From Vibrio maritimus (GTDB taxonomy: Bacteria; Pseudomonadota; Gammaproteobacteria; Enterobacterales; Vibrionaceae), in the NCBI GenBank assembly GCA_000755425.1, contig BBMT01000002.1, positions 574,806 to 638,805 of the forward strand: a DNA stretch of 64,000 nt, written 5' to 3'. A program made the position numbers and the translations under genes. The notes beneath the pieces are model-generated. The model ran no database searches. It saw only the letters and a program-made list of their open reading frames with translations, and was not told where the DNA came from. Below are positions 8,256 through 18,781 of this stretch, piece by piece (within the stretch, counting starts at the first letter, position 1; each line of letters begins with the position of its first letter).

Positions 8256-9042
8256 ATGCATCCGGCACTTTGGGTAAGTAAGACTGGCTTAGACGCGCAG
8301 CAAACCAATATTTCAACCATCTCAAACAACTTGGCAAACGCCTCAACCGTTGGCTATAAGAAAAGCCGCGCGGTATTTGAAGATCTGTTTTATCAAAACA
8401 TTAACCAGCCAGGTGGTCAGTCATCGCAAAACACAGAACTGCCAAGCGGCCTAATGCTAGGCGCGGGTTCTAAAGTGGTTGCGACGCAGAAAATCCACAC
8501 ACCAGGCAATGCACAAACTACCACCAACAGCCTAGATATGATGATTGAAGGCGATGGTTTCTTCCAAGTACTGATGCCGGATGGCAACATCGGTTATAGC
8601 CGTAATGGTCAGTTCACGTTAAACGATGAAGCATCATTGTGACGTCCGGTGCCGGTTATGCACTAGAGCCAGAAATTGCCATTCCAGAAGATGCAATTTC
8701 GATTACCGTGGGTACGGATGGTGAAGTGTCAGTACGTGTACGTGGTCAGCAAGATAACCAAGTGGTAGGTAACATCACAACAGTCGATTTCATCAACCAG
8801 GTGGTCTTGAGCCTATTGGTCAAAACCTTTACTTGCCAACGGGTGCCAGTGGCGATCCAAATGAAGGTATTCCAGGTCTTGATGGTTTTGGCAAAATTCG
8901 TCAATCGACGCTAGAAACGTCAAACGTAAACGTGACTGAAGAGCTGGTTAACATGATTGAAGCGCAGCGCGTGTATGAAATGAACTCCAAAGTGATCTCG
9001 TCCGTCGACAAGATGATGAGCTTTGCTAACCAGCAGCTATAG
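8256..9042 (+). CDS. flgG: FlgG, flagellar distal rod protein (two frameshifts)
   Basis: Main distal rod subunit crossing the P and L rings. Three consecutive reading frames each carry FlgG sequence: MHPALWVSKTGLDAQQTN through GYSRNGQFTLNDE; then VTSGAGYALEPEI; then YLPTGASGDPNEG and the C-terminal ELVNMIEAQRVYEMNSKV. The first break is at about 8631 (GG read as G; restoration gives DEGIIVTSG). The second is at about 8797 (CCC read as CC; restoration gives FINPGGLEPIGQNLYLPTG). The repaired protein is about 262 residues, the normal FlgG size. Confidence 0.93.
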
Positions 9043-9057
9043 CAAGAGGCCTAACTG

Positions 9058-9831
9058 ATGAAAAAACTGTTTTGTATCTCACTATTGGCTGTATTGTCTG
9101 GTTGTGCGCAGTTTGGGCCGCAAGAAACCGTCGACGAAGTTGCTGACAGCACGACAACGGTTGATGCCGTTGAAGGTGACCGTACCCAATCGAGTGGCAT
9201 CGTGGACACTTTGCGTGGCCGAACGGATCCGGTTGCGGACGATCCAGCTTGGGCGCCGATTCATCCAAAGAACAAACCAGAACACTACGCAGCAGCAACG
9301 GGTTCCTTGTTTAACACCAATTATGCGCGTGATTGGTATGACGATTCCAAACCTCGTGGTATTGGCGACATTATCACTGTTGAGCTGAATGAAGCGACGA
9401 AAGCGGCAAAAAGTGCCGATGCGGATTTGTCAAAAGCCAATGACTCATCCATGGAGCCATTAGCGGTGGGTGGTCGTCCGGTGACGATTAACGACTATGA
9501 TTTCTCTTATGAGCTGAAAAACGATAACAGTTTTAAAGGTAATGCGTCAGCAAACCAGAGCAATAGCTTGTCTGGCTCGATTACCGTCGAAGTTATTGAG
9601 GTACTGGCAAACGGCAACTTGGTGATTCGCGGTGAAAAATGGCTAACATTGAACACCGGTGATGAGTACATTCGCCTTAGCGGCACTATCCGCCCAGATG
9701 ATATCGAGTTTGATAACACCATTGCTTCAAACCGCATTTCCAATGCACGAATTCAGTATTCTGGCACCGGAAATCAGCAAGATATGCAAGAACCTGGATT
9801 CTTGGCACGATTTTTTAATGTCTCCCTATAG
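9058..9831 (+). CDS. flgH: FlgH, flagellar L-ring lipoprotein
   Basis: FlgH forms the L ring in the outer membrane. The 257-residue sequence begins with a lipoprotein signal peptide ending in the lipobox LSGC (Cys about residue 17). The family core is seen in [19 protein letters not shown] near residue 92, [20 protein letters not shown] near 175, and [17 protein letters not shown] near 205. A hairpin terminator lies directly downstream, before flgI. Intact. Confidence 0.97.
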   Translation: MKKLFCISLLAVLSGCAQFGPQETVDEVADSTTTVDAVEGDRTQSSGIVDTLRGRTDPVADDPAWAPIHPKNKPEHYAAATGSLFNTNYARDWYDDSKPRGIGDIITVELNEATKAAKSADADLSKANDSSMEPLAVGGRPVTINDYDFSYELKNDNSFKGNASANQSNSLSGSITVEVIEVLANGNLVIRGEKWLTLNTGDEYIRLSGTIRPDDIEFDNTIASNRISNARIQYSGTGNQQDMQEPGFLARFFNVSL

Positions 9832-9857
9832 GAGTGGATTAATCGAATCGTAAGCGG

Positions 9858-9890
9858 CAAACCCTCTCCTAAGAGGGTTTGTTTGTTTTT
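9858..9890 (+). terminator. Hairpin terminator or attenuator between flgH and flgI
   Basis: A perfect 10-bp stem (9858-9867 with 9872-9881), a 4-base loop and a T-rich tail have all features of an intrinsic terminator. It sits inside what is normally one operon, so it may set the ratio of L-ring to P-ring expression. No promoter was recognised in the 12 bases before flgI. Confidence 0.8.
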
Positions 9891-9901
9891 AGGGTAACAT
9901 C

Positions 9902-10992
9902 ATGAAAAAGTTTACGTTTTTACTATTGGGTTTGTGCTTTGCCGCGGCAAGTGTACAAGCAGCACGCATCAAGGATGTGTCAGAAGTTGCCGGTGTGCGT
10001 AGTAACCAACTGGTGGGTTACGGTCTGGTAACAGGTCTACCAGGTACCGGTGAAAAACGCCGTTTACTGAGCAGAGCTTTCGCTCAATGCTGGAAAAATT
10101 CGGTATTCAAATGCCGATCGGTTTCAAGCCTAAATTCAAAAACGTCGCAGCGGTGATTGTCACTGCTGAGCTGCCCGCATTCTCAAAGCCGGGGCAAAAA
10201 ATTGATGTTACCGTGTCGTCTATCGGTGCGGCAAAAAGTCTCCGTGGTGGCACACTGATGCAAACCTTCCTTCAAGGTTTGGATGGTGAGGTCTATGCGG
10301 TCGCTCAGGGTAACTTGGTCGTGAGTGGTTTTAGTGCAGAAGGTCTCGATGGCTCAAAGATTGTCGGTAACAACCCTGTTGTTGGTATGATCTCAAGCGG
10401 CGCGACGGTCGAACGTGAAGTGCCAAGCCCATTTTCTCGTGGTGACTACATCACCTTTAATCTATTAGAGTCAGACTTTACCACGGCGCAAAACATGGCG
10501 AACGCCATCAATGACTTCTTGGGACCGCAAATGGCGAACGCATTGGATGCAACTTCGGTACGCGTTCGTGCGCCACGTGATTTAAGCCAGCGTGTTGCCT
10601 TCCTATCTGCGGTTGAAAACGTGGAATTTGATACCGCTGACAGCGGTGCAAAAATCATTGTTAACTCACGTACAGGTACCATCGTTGTCGGTAAACACGT
10701 TAAGCTAAAACCGGCGGCAGTGACGCACGGTGGCATGACGGTTGCCATTAAAGAAAACCTCCGCGTTAGTCAGCCGAATGCATTCGCTGGTGGCGAAACC
10801 GTAGTTGTGCCGAATTCGGATATTCAAGTGACCGAAGGCTCTGGCAAAATGTTTAAGTTTGAACCGGGTTTAACGCTAGATGATTTGGTGCGTGCGGTGA
10901 ATGAAGTAGGCGCGGCGCCTTCGGATCTTATGGCTATCTTACAAGCGCTAAAACAAGCCGGCGCTATCGAAGGCCAGCTGATCGTAATCTAG
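9902..10992 (+). CDS. flgI: FlgI, flagellar P-ring protein (frameshifted)
   Basis: Periplasmic P-ring subunit. A signal peptide ([20 protein letters not shown]) precedes the mature start [19 protein letters not shown]. The frame breaks in an A run at 10053-10057; one more A gives [21 protein letters not shown] and joins the second frame through [20 protein letters not shown] to the usual FlgI C-terminus EGQLIVI. The joined length is about 363 residues, as expected. The break is very probably a base-call error. Confidence 0.94.
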
Positions 10993-11002
10993 GAACGCTA
11001 AT

Positions 11003-11944
11003 ATGATGAAAAATCCAAATGATATCGGTTTTATCCACGATATCGGTAGCCTAGACAAACTTCGTCAGCAAGCCGTAAGCGGTAAAGAAGGGGACGATGA
11101 CGCAGCGCTAAAAGCGGCGGCGCGTCAGTTCGAGTCTATCTTTACCACCATGATGCTCAAGTCGATGCGAGATGCGAATACGCATTTCGAGTCGGACTTA
11201 TCCATGAACCAAAACAGCCAGTTCTATCGTCAAATGCTAGATGAGCAGATGTCGAGTGAACTAAGCGCAAATGGCTCCCTTGGGCTTGCGGACATGATTG
11301 TGGCTCAGCTTGGCGCAGCACGCGCGCCAGAAGCGCAAGCAGCAAGCAATCATGAACTTCGCGTTCGTAATGAATCGTTTGATTTGCCGGAGCGTGAAGC
11401 CAAGTACGATGAAGCTAAAGCGCGTCGTACGGCTGCAGCATTGGGCTTGATGGGACAAGAACCAACGCCAAACAAGTCGATTTTGGAACGCCAGAAAGTT
11501 TTGTAAGCTCACTGAAACCTTATGCTGATCGCGCGGCGAGATCTTTAGGTGTCGACTCCTCACTTCTTCTAGCACAAGCGGCACTAGAAACAGGCTGGGG
11601 ACAGAAAGTAGTCAACAACAGTCAAGGTAGCAGTAACAACCTGTTCAACATCAAAGCCGATCGCAGCTGGGATGGTGACAAAGTGGCAACACAAACGTTG
11701 GAATACCACCAAAATGTGCCAGTGCAAGAACGTGCCTCATTCCGCTCTTATCGCACTTATGAAGATAGTTTTAATGACTATGTGAAGTTCTTGAATGAAA
11801 ACCCACGCTATCAATCGGCGCTAAATCGCAGCGAAGGCTCTGAGTCGTTTATTCGTGACATTCATAAGGCGGCTACGCCACCGACCTAGTTATGCCGACA
11901 AGGTACTGAGAGTTAAAAAACAGATTGATGATATGACGCTTTAG
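11003..11944 (+). CDS. flgJ: FlgJ, rod cap and muramidase (three frameshifts)
   Basis: The N-terminal part (about 1-110) is the rod-scaffolding cap (RQFESIFTTMMLKSMRDAN). The C-terminal part is a beta-N-acetylglucosaminidase that opens peptidoglycan for the rod, with the catalytic-region LLAQAALETGWGQK and YHQNVPVQERASFRSY. The frame breaks in a T run at 11481-11484 (restored: IFGTPESFVSSLKPYADRAA), and again near 11871 and 11885, where one G and one C restore HKAGYATDPSYADKVLRV, ending at TAG 11942-11944. A short reading ending at 11889 is an artefact of these errors. Confidence 0.9.
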
Positions 11945-11967
11945 TCTTCATTGAGTATCGAATAACC

Positions 11968-12001
11968 ATCGCTCGGCAACTATGCCGAGCGATGTTGTTT
12001 C
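11968..12001 (+). terminator. Rho-independent terminator after flgJ
   Basis: A perfect 11-bp GC-rich stem (11968-11978 with 11983-11993), an ACTA loop, and a GTTGTTT tail. It ends the flgF-flgJ unit ahead of the flgK promoter. Confidence 0.87.
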
Positions 12002-12074
12002 TACCCTAAAAAATGGACGTTTATCGGTCGTTTTTTATCCATTAAAACATCCACTTCCGACATTTATTATCACC

Positions 12075-12090
12075 TGGCATGTATGTTGCA
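12075..12090 (+). promoter_or_regulatory. Sigma54 promoter of flgKL
   Basis: TGGCATGTATGTTGCA with GG at 12076-12077 and GC at 12088-12089 (10 bases between) fits the -24/-12 consensus. Expected start near 12101, leaving a leader of about 56 bases before flgK. Confidence 0.85.
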
Positions 12091-12156
12091 TTTTAACTAT
12101 CAACGACGGGCAAATCATGATGATTGTTGCCCGATTTTGAGGTTTTTGGGGGCGAT

Positions 12157-14035
12157 ATGGCGTCAGATCTTCTGAACTTAGGTACACAAAGTGTACTCAC
12201 AGCTCAGAGACAGTTAACTACGACTGGTCATAACATTTCTAACGCAAATACAGAGGGTTACAGCCGTCAATCTGTGATTCAGGGTACCAGTGACCCGAGG
12301 CAGTTTGGTGGGCAAACCTACGGTATGGGTGTGCATGTGGAAAATGTTCGCCGCTCTTGGGATCAGTTTGCCGTCAAAGAGCTCAATATGGCCACCACTC
12401 AGATGAATTTCCGCAACGAGAGCTTGTCGAATCTCGATTTGTTGTCGGGCATGCTGTCATCGGTGGCGTCGAAAAAAATTCCAGAAAACCTCAATGACTG
12501 GTTTGATTCCGTTAAAACACTCGCCGATACACCGAATGATATCGGCGCTCGTACAGTGGTGCTTGAAAAGGCGGACTTGATTCGTCAAACCATGAACAAC
12601 TTTCACGAATCGATGCGTCAACAAGCCGATACCGCCAACAAAAAGTTGGATATGGGTATTGAGCGTGTCAACCAACTTGCTGTCGAGATCCGCGATACTC
12701 ACCGTCTAATGCAAGAACGCCAGGGCCACACATTGATCTGATGGATAAGCACGAGCTGCTTATCAAAGAGTTGTCGGAGTACACCAAAGTGACGGTCACA
12801 CCAAAAGCGGAGTCGGAAGGGTTTAACGTTCACATTGGTAATGGTCACACTCTAGTCTCCGGCACGGAAGCAAGCCAATTGAAGATGATCGACGGCTCGC
12901 CCGACGTTCACCAACGACGCTTAGCCATGGTCGAAGGCAAGGGGATCAAACCGATTAAAGCCGATGATATTGGCGGTAAGATTGAAGGGATGCTGGATCT
13001 GCGTGACAAAGAGATCCCATTCATTATGGACGAGTTAGGCAAGCTCGCCACCGCGTTCTCTTTTGAAGTTAATAAGCTGCAAAACCAAGGTTTGGATCTT
13101 AATGGCCAGGTGGGTGCCGACATTTTCGTTGATGTAAATAGCGAAGTGATTGCCAAATCACGTGTGGTGACTGCGCCAAACTCGAAAGCCGATATGGCGG
13201 TATACATAGCTGATACGAGCGAACTGCAAGGCGGCGAATACGAGCTGCGATTCGATGGCAATAACTACTTGGTCACTAAGCCAAATGGTGAGAAGCAAAC
13301 CGTGGACGTGAATGTCAGCTCGGGTGCGTTTTATCTTGATGGCATGGTGGTCAACATCAAAAATGCACCTGAAGTGGGGGAACAAGTCCTGCTAAGACCG
13401 ACGAGAAATGGCGCAGCGACGATGAAAATGGCGACTGATGACCCAAAAACAATCGCGGCACACAGTTTCGAGGCTTCTTCTACACGTGCTCAAGGTAACG
13501 CCAAATTTACCATTCTTGGCGCAGGCCAACTTCGTGAGTTCGAAGTCCATGTATCGCCTACTGGTAAAGAATTTGCGGTCACAGATAAGCAAGGCAATGT
13601 ATTACTGACGCCTCAACTATATCCGCCAACCGATCCGGTTACCGTGCTGGGTACGACCTTTGAGCTGACTGACGGTGCGCTCCCTAACGACCGATTTGCG
13701 GCGAATTTAAATCCGGCTCCCGGTGACAACGGTAACCTTCGGAAAATGATCAACATTCAAACGGACAAGACGTTGAATGGAGCAACTCGACGGTGATCGA
13801 TGTTTATCACAACCTAAATACCGAGGTTGGCCTGAAAGCGTCTACTGCGACTCGATTGCAAGAAGTGGCCAATCTTGAACACGAATCAGCGAAAAGCCGT
13901 GTCGCGTCTATTTCCGGGGTAAATCTGGATGAGGAAGCGGCAAATATGATGAAGTTTCAGCAGGCGTATATGGCCTCATCACGAGTGATGCAGGCGGCTA
14001 ACGAAACCTTCGATACCATTTTGGCATTGCGATAG
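12157..14035 (+). CDS. flgK: FlgK, hook-filament junction protein 1 (two frameshifts)
   Basis: FlgK replaces FlgD on the finished hook and joins it to FlgL and the filament. I chose ATG 12157 (MASDLLNLGTQSVLTAQ) because family homology begins there. The N-terminal motif TTGHNISNANTEGYSRQ is clear. The frame breaks in GGG near 12723-12725 (restored: ERQGPHIDLMDKHELL) and at 13782 (GG read as G; restored: LNGGNSTVIDVYHNL). The C-terminal helix (NLDEEAANMMKFQQAYMASS) is in the third frame. The repaired protein is about 626 residues, normal for Vibrio. Confidence 0.93.
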
Positions 14036-14048
14036 GAGATGATGGAAC

Positions 14049-15241
14049 ATGATGAATCGCATTTCTAGTTTTCATAACTATCAAACTGTTCAAAATGACC
14101 TGCGTCGTCAGGAAAATAAGATTCACCACAACCAGGCGCAGTTAGCGTCGGGCAAACAGCTTCAAAAGCCTGCGGATGACCCACTAGCAGTGCATTACCT
14201 GCAGAAAGTAGGTCAACAAACCGAACAACTTAAGCAGCATACCGACTCAATTGTGCTGTCTCGTAATCGTCTAGAACACCAAGAAGTGATGCTGCGTGAA
14301 TCTGAGCAATTTGCCGATCACGCCAAGCGTTTAACCATGGAAGCGATCAACGGTGCGCTTTCGCCGCAGGACCGCGAAGCTAAAGCGCGTCAAATTGAAG
14401 AGTTGGCCGTAAACTTTTTAGCTCTGGCAAACACGCAAGATGAATCTGGCAACTACACGTTTGCAGGGACTAAGAGTCGTACTCAGCCGTTTTTTGTCGA
14501 TAGCAACGGCAAGATGTCGTACGCAGGTGATGACTACCAACGTAAAATGCGTATTTCAAACAGCATGGAAATTGCGACCAGCGATCCTGGCAGCAAGCTG
14601 TTTATGGAAATTGAAAACCCATTTGGTGACTACTCGGCTAATTATCAGCTCCAAAATGCTTCGGAGCTACTACTGCAAAGAGCTACCAATAGTAACGCCA
14701 CTGATCAGAGCCGCTACAAAGTGACGTTTGTCGATATGGGCAATGATAGCTTTGGCTATCAGCTAGAGCGCGATGGTGCGGTGGTGAAAGCGGACAACTA
14801 CGATCCAAAAACGGGCGTCGAGTTTGAAGGTTGAACATTCGCGTTCGAGGTCAAATTACGCCTGGTGATGCCATTGAGCTTGAGCCACAAAAAACCTTTA
14901 GTGTCTTTGATACGTTCCGCGATGCCATTGTCGGTATGGATAACGATGTAGCGGATGCTAGTGCAAGTGCGGAGTTGCACCAAGCCACGGAGCAATTCCA
15001 CACGGCATTTTTGCATTTGACCAAAGCACGTACCGATACCGGCGCAAGGCTGAGCACATTGGATATTCAAGAGGCGCAGCATGAAGATTTCAAAATCTCG
15101 CTAGCGCGATCGAAAAGTAATTTTGAAGATCTGGATTACTCAAAAGCGGTGATTGAATTTGAAGAGAACTCAAGAGCGCTGCAAGCCTCGCAGCTTGCGT
15201 TTGGTAAGACCAAAGATCTGACTTTATTTAACTACTTATAA
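14049..15241 (+). CDS. flgL: FlgL, hook-filament junction protein 3 (frameshifted)
   Basis: Junction subunit between FlgK and flagellin, sharing flagellin-like ends. The N-terminus has MNRISSFHNYQTVQNDL and LASGKQLQKPADDPLAVHYL. The frame breaks at 14831-14832 (TTT read as TT; restored: GVEFEGLNIRVRGQIT). The C-terminal part contains ARTDTGARLSTLDIQEAQ and the final helix ENSRALQASQLAFGKT. The repaired length is about 397 residues. AGGAG precedes the paired ATG codons at 14049 and 14052; either may start. It ends the flgKL unit. Confidence 0.93.
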
Positions 15242-15478
15242 TTTTACACTTTGTGTTCTCGGTTGCCCTATGAGCTAAGCCTTAGGAGCAGGAGCGTAAA
15301 GTCGATATGTAAAAGCAACTAGATACAAGAAGCGAGGTAAAGAGCGGCAAAACATCGTACCGCCTCATTGCCACTCTTATCAATAGGTTGACTAAAACTC
15401 ATAGCTATGACTTTTGGTTTGATGCTAAATTGTTAATTTTTAATAACTTAAACGAAATATGATTCAGATTCTAAAACT

Positions 15479-15494
15479 TGGCACGTGATTTGTA
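15479..15494 (+). promoter_or_regulatory. Probable sigma54 promoter of the first flagellin gene
   Basis: TTGGCACGTGATTTGT has GG at 15480-15481 and GT at 15492-15493. The -24 half is perfect, and the -12 half is TTGT in place of TTGC. The flagellin downstream matches V. cholerae FlaA, whose gene is known to be sigma54- and FlrC-dependent. Expected start near 15505, giving a leader of about 170 bases. The rest of the 431-base gap 15242-15672 has no recognisable gene. Confidence 0.6.
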
Positions 15495-15562
15495 TTAACT
15501 AAGTTGAACCACTGTGCTTTGCCGTTTTGGCAGAGCTCAGGTAGTGAATTTGAACAGATACT

Positions 15563-15587
15563 CCATCTGATACGGGGTATCAGGTGG
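15563..15587 (+). repeat. Inverted repeat in the leader of the first flagellin gene
   Basis: CCATCTGATAC (15563-15573) pairs with GTATCAGGTGG (15577-15587) with one G-T pair. It lies about 60-80 bases downstream of the predicted start, so it could be an RNA hairpin or an operator. A second short palindrome CGTTGCCAACG follows at about 15602-15612. Confidence 0.5.
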
Positions 15588-15672
15588 ATGTAGACGTCAG
15601 TCGTTGCCAACGGCTATCTGGCCGCGTCGCAATCCAACTTGAAGCGCTTGCGAACTCATTTAGGAGAGCAAA

Positions 15673-16809
15673 ATGGCAATTACAGTAAGTACTAACGTTT
15701 CTGCGATGACCGCGCAGCGTTATCTCAATAAGTCCTCGAATGACTTAAATACGTCTATGGAACGTTTGTCATCAGGCCACAAAATTAATAGTGCTAAAGA
15801 CGATGCAGCGGGTCTGCAAATTTCTAATCGCTTAACCGCACAGTCTCGTGGCTTGGACGTAGCGATGCGAAACGCTAACGACGGTATTTCGATTGCACAA
15901 ACGGCAGAAGGGGCGATGAATGAGTCGACCAACATCCTGCAGCGTATGCGTGATCTTGCGATTCAATCGTCAAACGGCACTAACTCGCCGTCAGAGCGTC
16001 AAGCTATCAACGAAGAATCGACAGCATTGCAAGCAGAGCTAAACCGTATTGCGGAAACCACATCATTTGGTGGACGTCGTTTGCTTAACGGCTCGTTTGG
16101 CGATGCATCATTCCAAATTGGTGCCAACTCTGGTGAAGCCATGATTATGGGGCTAACCAGCATCCGTGCTGATGATTTCCGTATGGGTGGTACGACGTTT
16201 ACTGCGACGAATGCAAAAGATTCTAGTTGGTCGGTAGACCCTAACGCTGCTGACTTGAAGTTTGAGTTCACCACGAAAGCGGGCGAAGCCGTAACGGTAG
16301 ATATCGCGGCGAAGGCGGGTGATGACATCGAGCAGCTAGCGACCTACATTAACGGTCAATCTGACCTGGTGAGTGCATCAGTTGGTGACAACGGTGAACT
16401 GCAAGTCTTTATCGCAGAGCCAGATCTTGATGGTGCGGTGACGATCTCCGGTGGCCTTGCAACAGACCTAGATCTCACTAACGTTGGCGTGCAAACCACA
16501 GTACAAGACATCGACATGACCACGGTAGCGGGTTCACAGAATGCTATTTCTGTATTGGATTCAGCTCTGAAGTATGTCGATTCACAACGTGCAGACCTTG
16601 GTGCGAAGCAAAACCGCCTGAGCCACAGTATTAATAACTTAGCGAACATCCAAGAAAACGTTGAAGCGTCAAATAGCCGTATCAAGGATACCGATTTTGC
16701 TAAAGAGACAACCGCGATGACTAAGAACCAGATCCTGCAACAAGCAGGTACCTCGATTCTAGCTCAAGCGAAACAGTTGCCTAACTCTGCGATGTCACTA
16801 CTACAATAG
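15673..16809 (+). CDS. flaA: Flagellin, FlaA type
   Basis: Filament subunit of the polar flagellum. The 378-residue protein has conserved flagellin ends: N-terminal [18 protein letters not shown] and [21 protein letters not shown]-terminal [19 protein letters not shown] and [17 protein letters not shown]. Features matching V. cholerae FlaA are SFQIG followed by [15 protein letters not shown], and the C-terminal [11 protein letters not shown], which distinguishes it from the two flagellins that follow (ending in ALSLLG). AGGAGAG precedes the ATG. The name follows V. cholerae usage; V. parahaemolyticus naming of the orthologue differs. Confidence 0.93.
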   Translation: MAITVSTNVSAMTAQRYLNKSSNDLNTSMERLSSGHKINSAKDDAAGLQISNRLTAQSRGLDVAMRNANDGISIAQTAEGAMNESTNILQRMRDLAIQSSNGTNSPSERQAINEESTALQAELNRIAETTSFGGRRLLNGSFGDASFQIGANSGEAMIMGLTSIRADDFRMGGTTFTATNAKDSSWSVDPNAADLKFEFTTKAGEAVTVDIAAKAGDDIEQLATYINGQSDLVSASVGDNGELQVFIAEPDLDGAVTISGGLATDLDLTNVGVQTTVQDIDMTTVAGSQNAISVLDSALKYVDSQRADLGAKQNRLSHSINNLANIQENVEASNSRIKDTDFAKETTAMTKNQILQQAGTSILAQAKQLPNSAMSLLQ

Positions 16810-16997
16810 TAAGACGTCCAGATAAAGCAAAAGATACCTAGCCAGACGTGGCGTAATTATCTTATTGCTTGGCAAGCATACCTTGTGAAAGTGTTGGGCT
16901 CTCTCTCTCAACCTGCCCTGATACGGCCATGAGGTATGTCGGAACGCCGGATTGTGTTCATTTCTCTTGATCTCCACACAGGCCATGGCTTCCACCC

Positions 16998-17038
16998 AGC
17001 CCCAGTTCTCTCAAAGGAAAAGGGGCTTTTTCTTTTTT
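16998..17038 (+). terminator. Probable terminator after flaA
   Basis: AGCCCC (16998-17003) pairs with GGGGCT (17022-17027) across an 18-base loop and is followed by a long T tract. It lies about 190 bases after flaA. The 541-base gap 16810-17350 otherwise holds no convincing gene; it contains this terminator, the sigma28 promoter of the next flagellin, and that gene's leader. Confidence 0.65.
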
Positions 17039-17244
17039 AGGTCACCAGAAATCTGTTTATCCACTTAACCTCGTGTTACCTCAACCTCTGACACTCAGTA
17101 CTCTCCAAGCTAATTTTTACTGAAAAAATCTGATTGTTTCGGCCGCCACTTACCGAACTTTAGCGCTTTTTTGGCAAATTGTTTCCGTCTGCTCACTTCC
17201 TAACCAAACGAATGTTTTTATTTTAATTTTTTTCCGTTTTTCCC

Positions 17245-17271
17245 TAAAGGTTTTTGTCGCCGTGTCGCTAA
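17245..17271 (+). promoter_or_regulatory. Sigma28 (FliA) promoter of flagellin 2
   Basis: TAAA (17245-17248), a 15-base spacer, then GTCGCTAA (17264-17271), which matches GCCGATAA at 6 of 8 positions. Expected start near 17279, leaving a leader of about 72 bases that contains a hairpin at 17297-17319 (GGTTTTCCGA with TCGGAAACC, one bulge). Confidence 0.75.
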
Positions 17272-17350
17272 AAGATTAACTTTGAGAGAACTACTTGGTT
17301 TTCCGAGACGTCGGAAACCGCTACACCGGAAAATCAATTGGAGAAACAAC

Positions 17351-18484
17351 ATGGCAGTGAATGTAAATACAAACGTATCGGCGATGACAGCGCAGCGTTA
17401 CCTAAACAACGCAAACCAGGCTCAACAAACCTCAATGGAGCGTTTGTCTTCTGGTCACAAAATTAACAGCGCAAAAGATGACGCAGCGGGTCTTCAAATC
17501 TCTAACCGTTTGAACGTACAAAGCCGTGGTCTTGATGTTGCAGTGCGTAATGCTAACGACGGTATCTCAATCGCACAAACAGCAGAAGGTGCGATGAACG
17601 AGACTACAAACATCCTACAACGTATGCGTGACTTATCACTTCAGTCTGCAAACGGCTCTAACTCAAAAGCAGAGCGTGTTGCGATTCAAGAAGAAGTGAC
17701 GGCACTAAACAACGAACTGAACCGTATCGCAGAAACCACGTCTTTTGGTGGTAACAAGCTACTGAACGGTACGCACGGTACTAAGTCATTCCAAATTGGT
17801 GCTGACAACGGTGAAGCAGTGATGCTAAGCCTGCGTGACATGCGCTCTGACAACGCACAAATGGGTGGCACGAGCTACCAAGCTGCGAACGCGAAAGACA
17901 AAGACTGGAGCGTAGCGGCGGGTACTAATGACTTAACGATTGCCCTAACAGACAGCTTTGGTGATGCACAAACGATCACTATCAACGCGAAAGAGGGTGA
18001 TGACATTGAGCAGCTAGCGACTTACATCAATGGTCAACAAGACTTGGTGAAAGCGTCAGTTGATGAAGATGGCAAGCTACAAGTTTTTGCTGGCAACAAC
18101 AAAGTTGATGGCGCTGTGACTTTCTCTGGTGGTCTAGCGGGCGACCTAAGCATGCAAGCAGGTACTGCGGTAACGGTTGATACTATTGACGTAACGTCGG
18201 TTGGTGGCGCGCAAGAATCGGTTGCTATCCTAGACTCAGCACTTAAGTATGTGGACAGCCACCGTGCAGAGCTTGGTGCATTCCAAAACCGTTTCAACCA
18301 CGCAATTAACAACTTAGATAACATCAACGAGAACGTAAACGCGTCGAAGAGCCGTATCAAGGATACTGACTTCGCGAAAGAAACGACGGCGATGACTAAG
18401 AACCAAATCCTATCGCAAGCATCAAGCTCAATCTTGGCGCAAGCGAAGCAGGCGCCAAACGCGGCACTAAGCCTACTGGGTTAA
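17351..18484 (+). CDS. Flagellin 2 of the tandem array
   Basis: Polar flagellin of 377 residues from ATG 17351 ([18 protein letters not shown]); in-frame codons upstream lie in the leader and are not used. The N-terminal coiled region and C-terminal D0/D1 segments ([22 protein letters not shown], ending AALSLLG in a shorter stretch) are nearly the same as in flagellin 3, while the central residues 180-280 differ. FliA-type promoter upstream and strong terminator downstream make it a single-gene unit. It belongs to the V. cholerae FlaB/FlaC/FlaD group; I do not assign a letter. Confidence 0.93.
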   Translation: MAVNVNTNVSAMTAQRYLNNANQAQQTSMERLSSGHKINSAKDDAAGLQISNRLNVQSRGLDVAVRNANDGISIAQTAEGAMNETTNILQRMRDLSLQSANGSNSKAERVAIQEEVTALNNELNRIAETTSFGGNKLLNGTHGTKSFQIGADNGEAVMLSLRDMRSDNAQMGGTSYQAANAKDKDWSVAAGTNDLTIALTDSFGDAQTITINAKEGDDIEQLATYINGQQDLVKASVDEDGKLQVFAGNNKVDGAVTFSGGLAGDLSMQAGTAVTVDTIDVTSVGGAQESVAILDSALKYVDSHRAELGAFQNRFNHAINNLDNINENVNASKSRIKDTDFAKETTAMTKNQILSQASSSILAQAKQAPNAALSLLG

Positions 18485-18506
18485 TCAAAATACCCAACCA
18501 GTTATA

Positions 18507-18535
18507 AAACCAGAGCTCCGGCTCTGGTTTTTTTT
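18507..18535 (+). terminator. Rho-independent terminator after flagellin 2
   Basis: A perfect 10-bp stem (18507-18516 with 18521-18530), a TCCG loop, and an uninterrupted T run. Strong intrinsic terminator 22 bases after the stop codon. Confidence 0.95.
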
Positions 18536-18667
18536 CGCCTTGTTAGTGCTCCTATGGCTGCTGGCAGCCTCAGTCATTTCCTACTTCCAATATGTCTTGC
18601 TTATCACGATCAAGCTCACATTTATTCAATCAATTGAATTTGCGACAAAAAAAACACACTTTTTTTC

Positions 18668-18694
18668 TAAAGCTTCTAAATGAATCGCCGTTAC
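18668..18694 (+). promoter_or_regulatory. Sigma28 (FliA) promoter of flagellin 3
   Basis: TAAA (18668-18671), a 15-base spacer, then GCCGTTAC (18687-18694), matching GCCGATAA at 6 of 8 positions. Expected start near 18702, about 80 bases before the ATG. Confidence 0.72.
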
Positions 18695-18781
18695 AGGGAT
18701 TGAGAGAAATGAAATCAGATGTGCCAATGTGAGGTGAGAGACACAGAGGCCATCTATCCCTAAATGCCTAAGGAGATCAAT

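Noticed and set aside
8630..8834. Programmed frameshifting in flgG and other flagellar genes
   Set aside because: Too many genes are affected, with no shared slippery heptamer or downstream structure, and always at ordinary homopolymer runs; sequence error explains it more simply.
14440..14724. Alternative frame inside flgL
   Set aside because: Lies entirely inside the conserved flgL frame and shows no family similarity.
17282..17350. Upstream in-frame extension of flagellin 2
   Set aside because: The extension begins only a few bases after the predicted transcription start, covers the leader hairpin, and flagellins start at [11 protein letters not shown].
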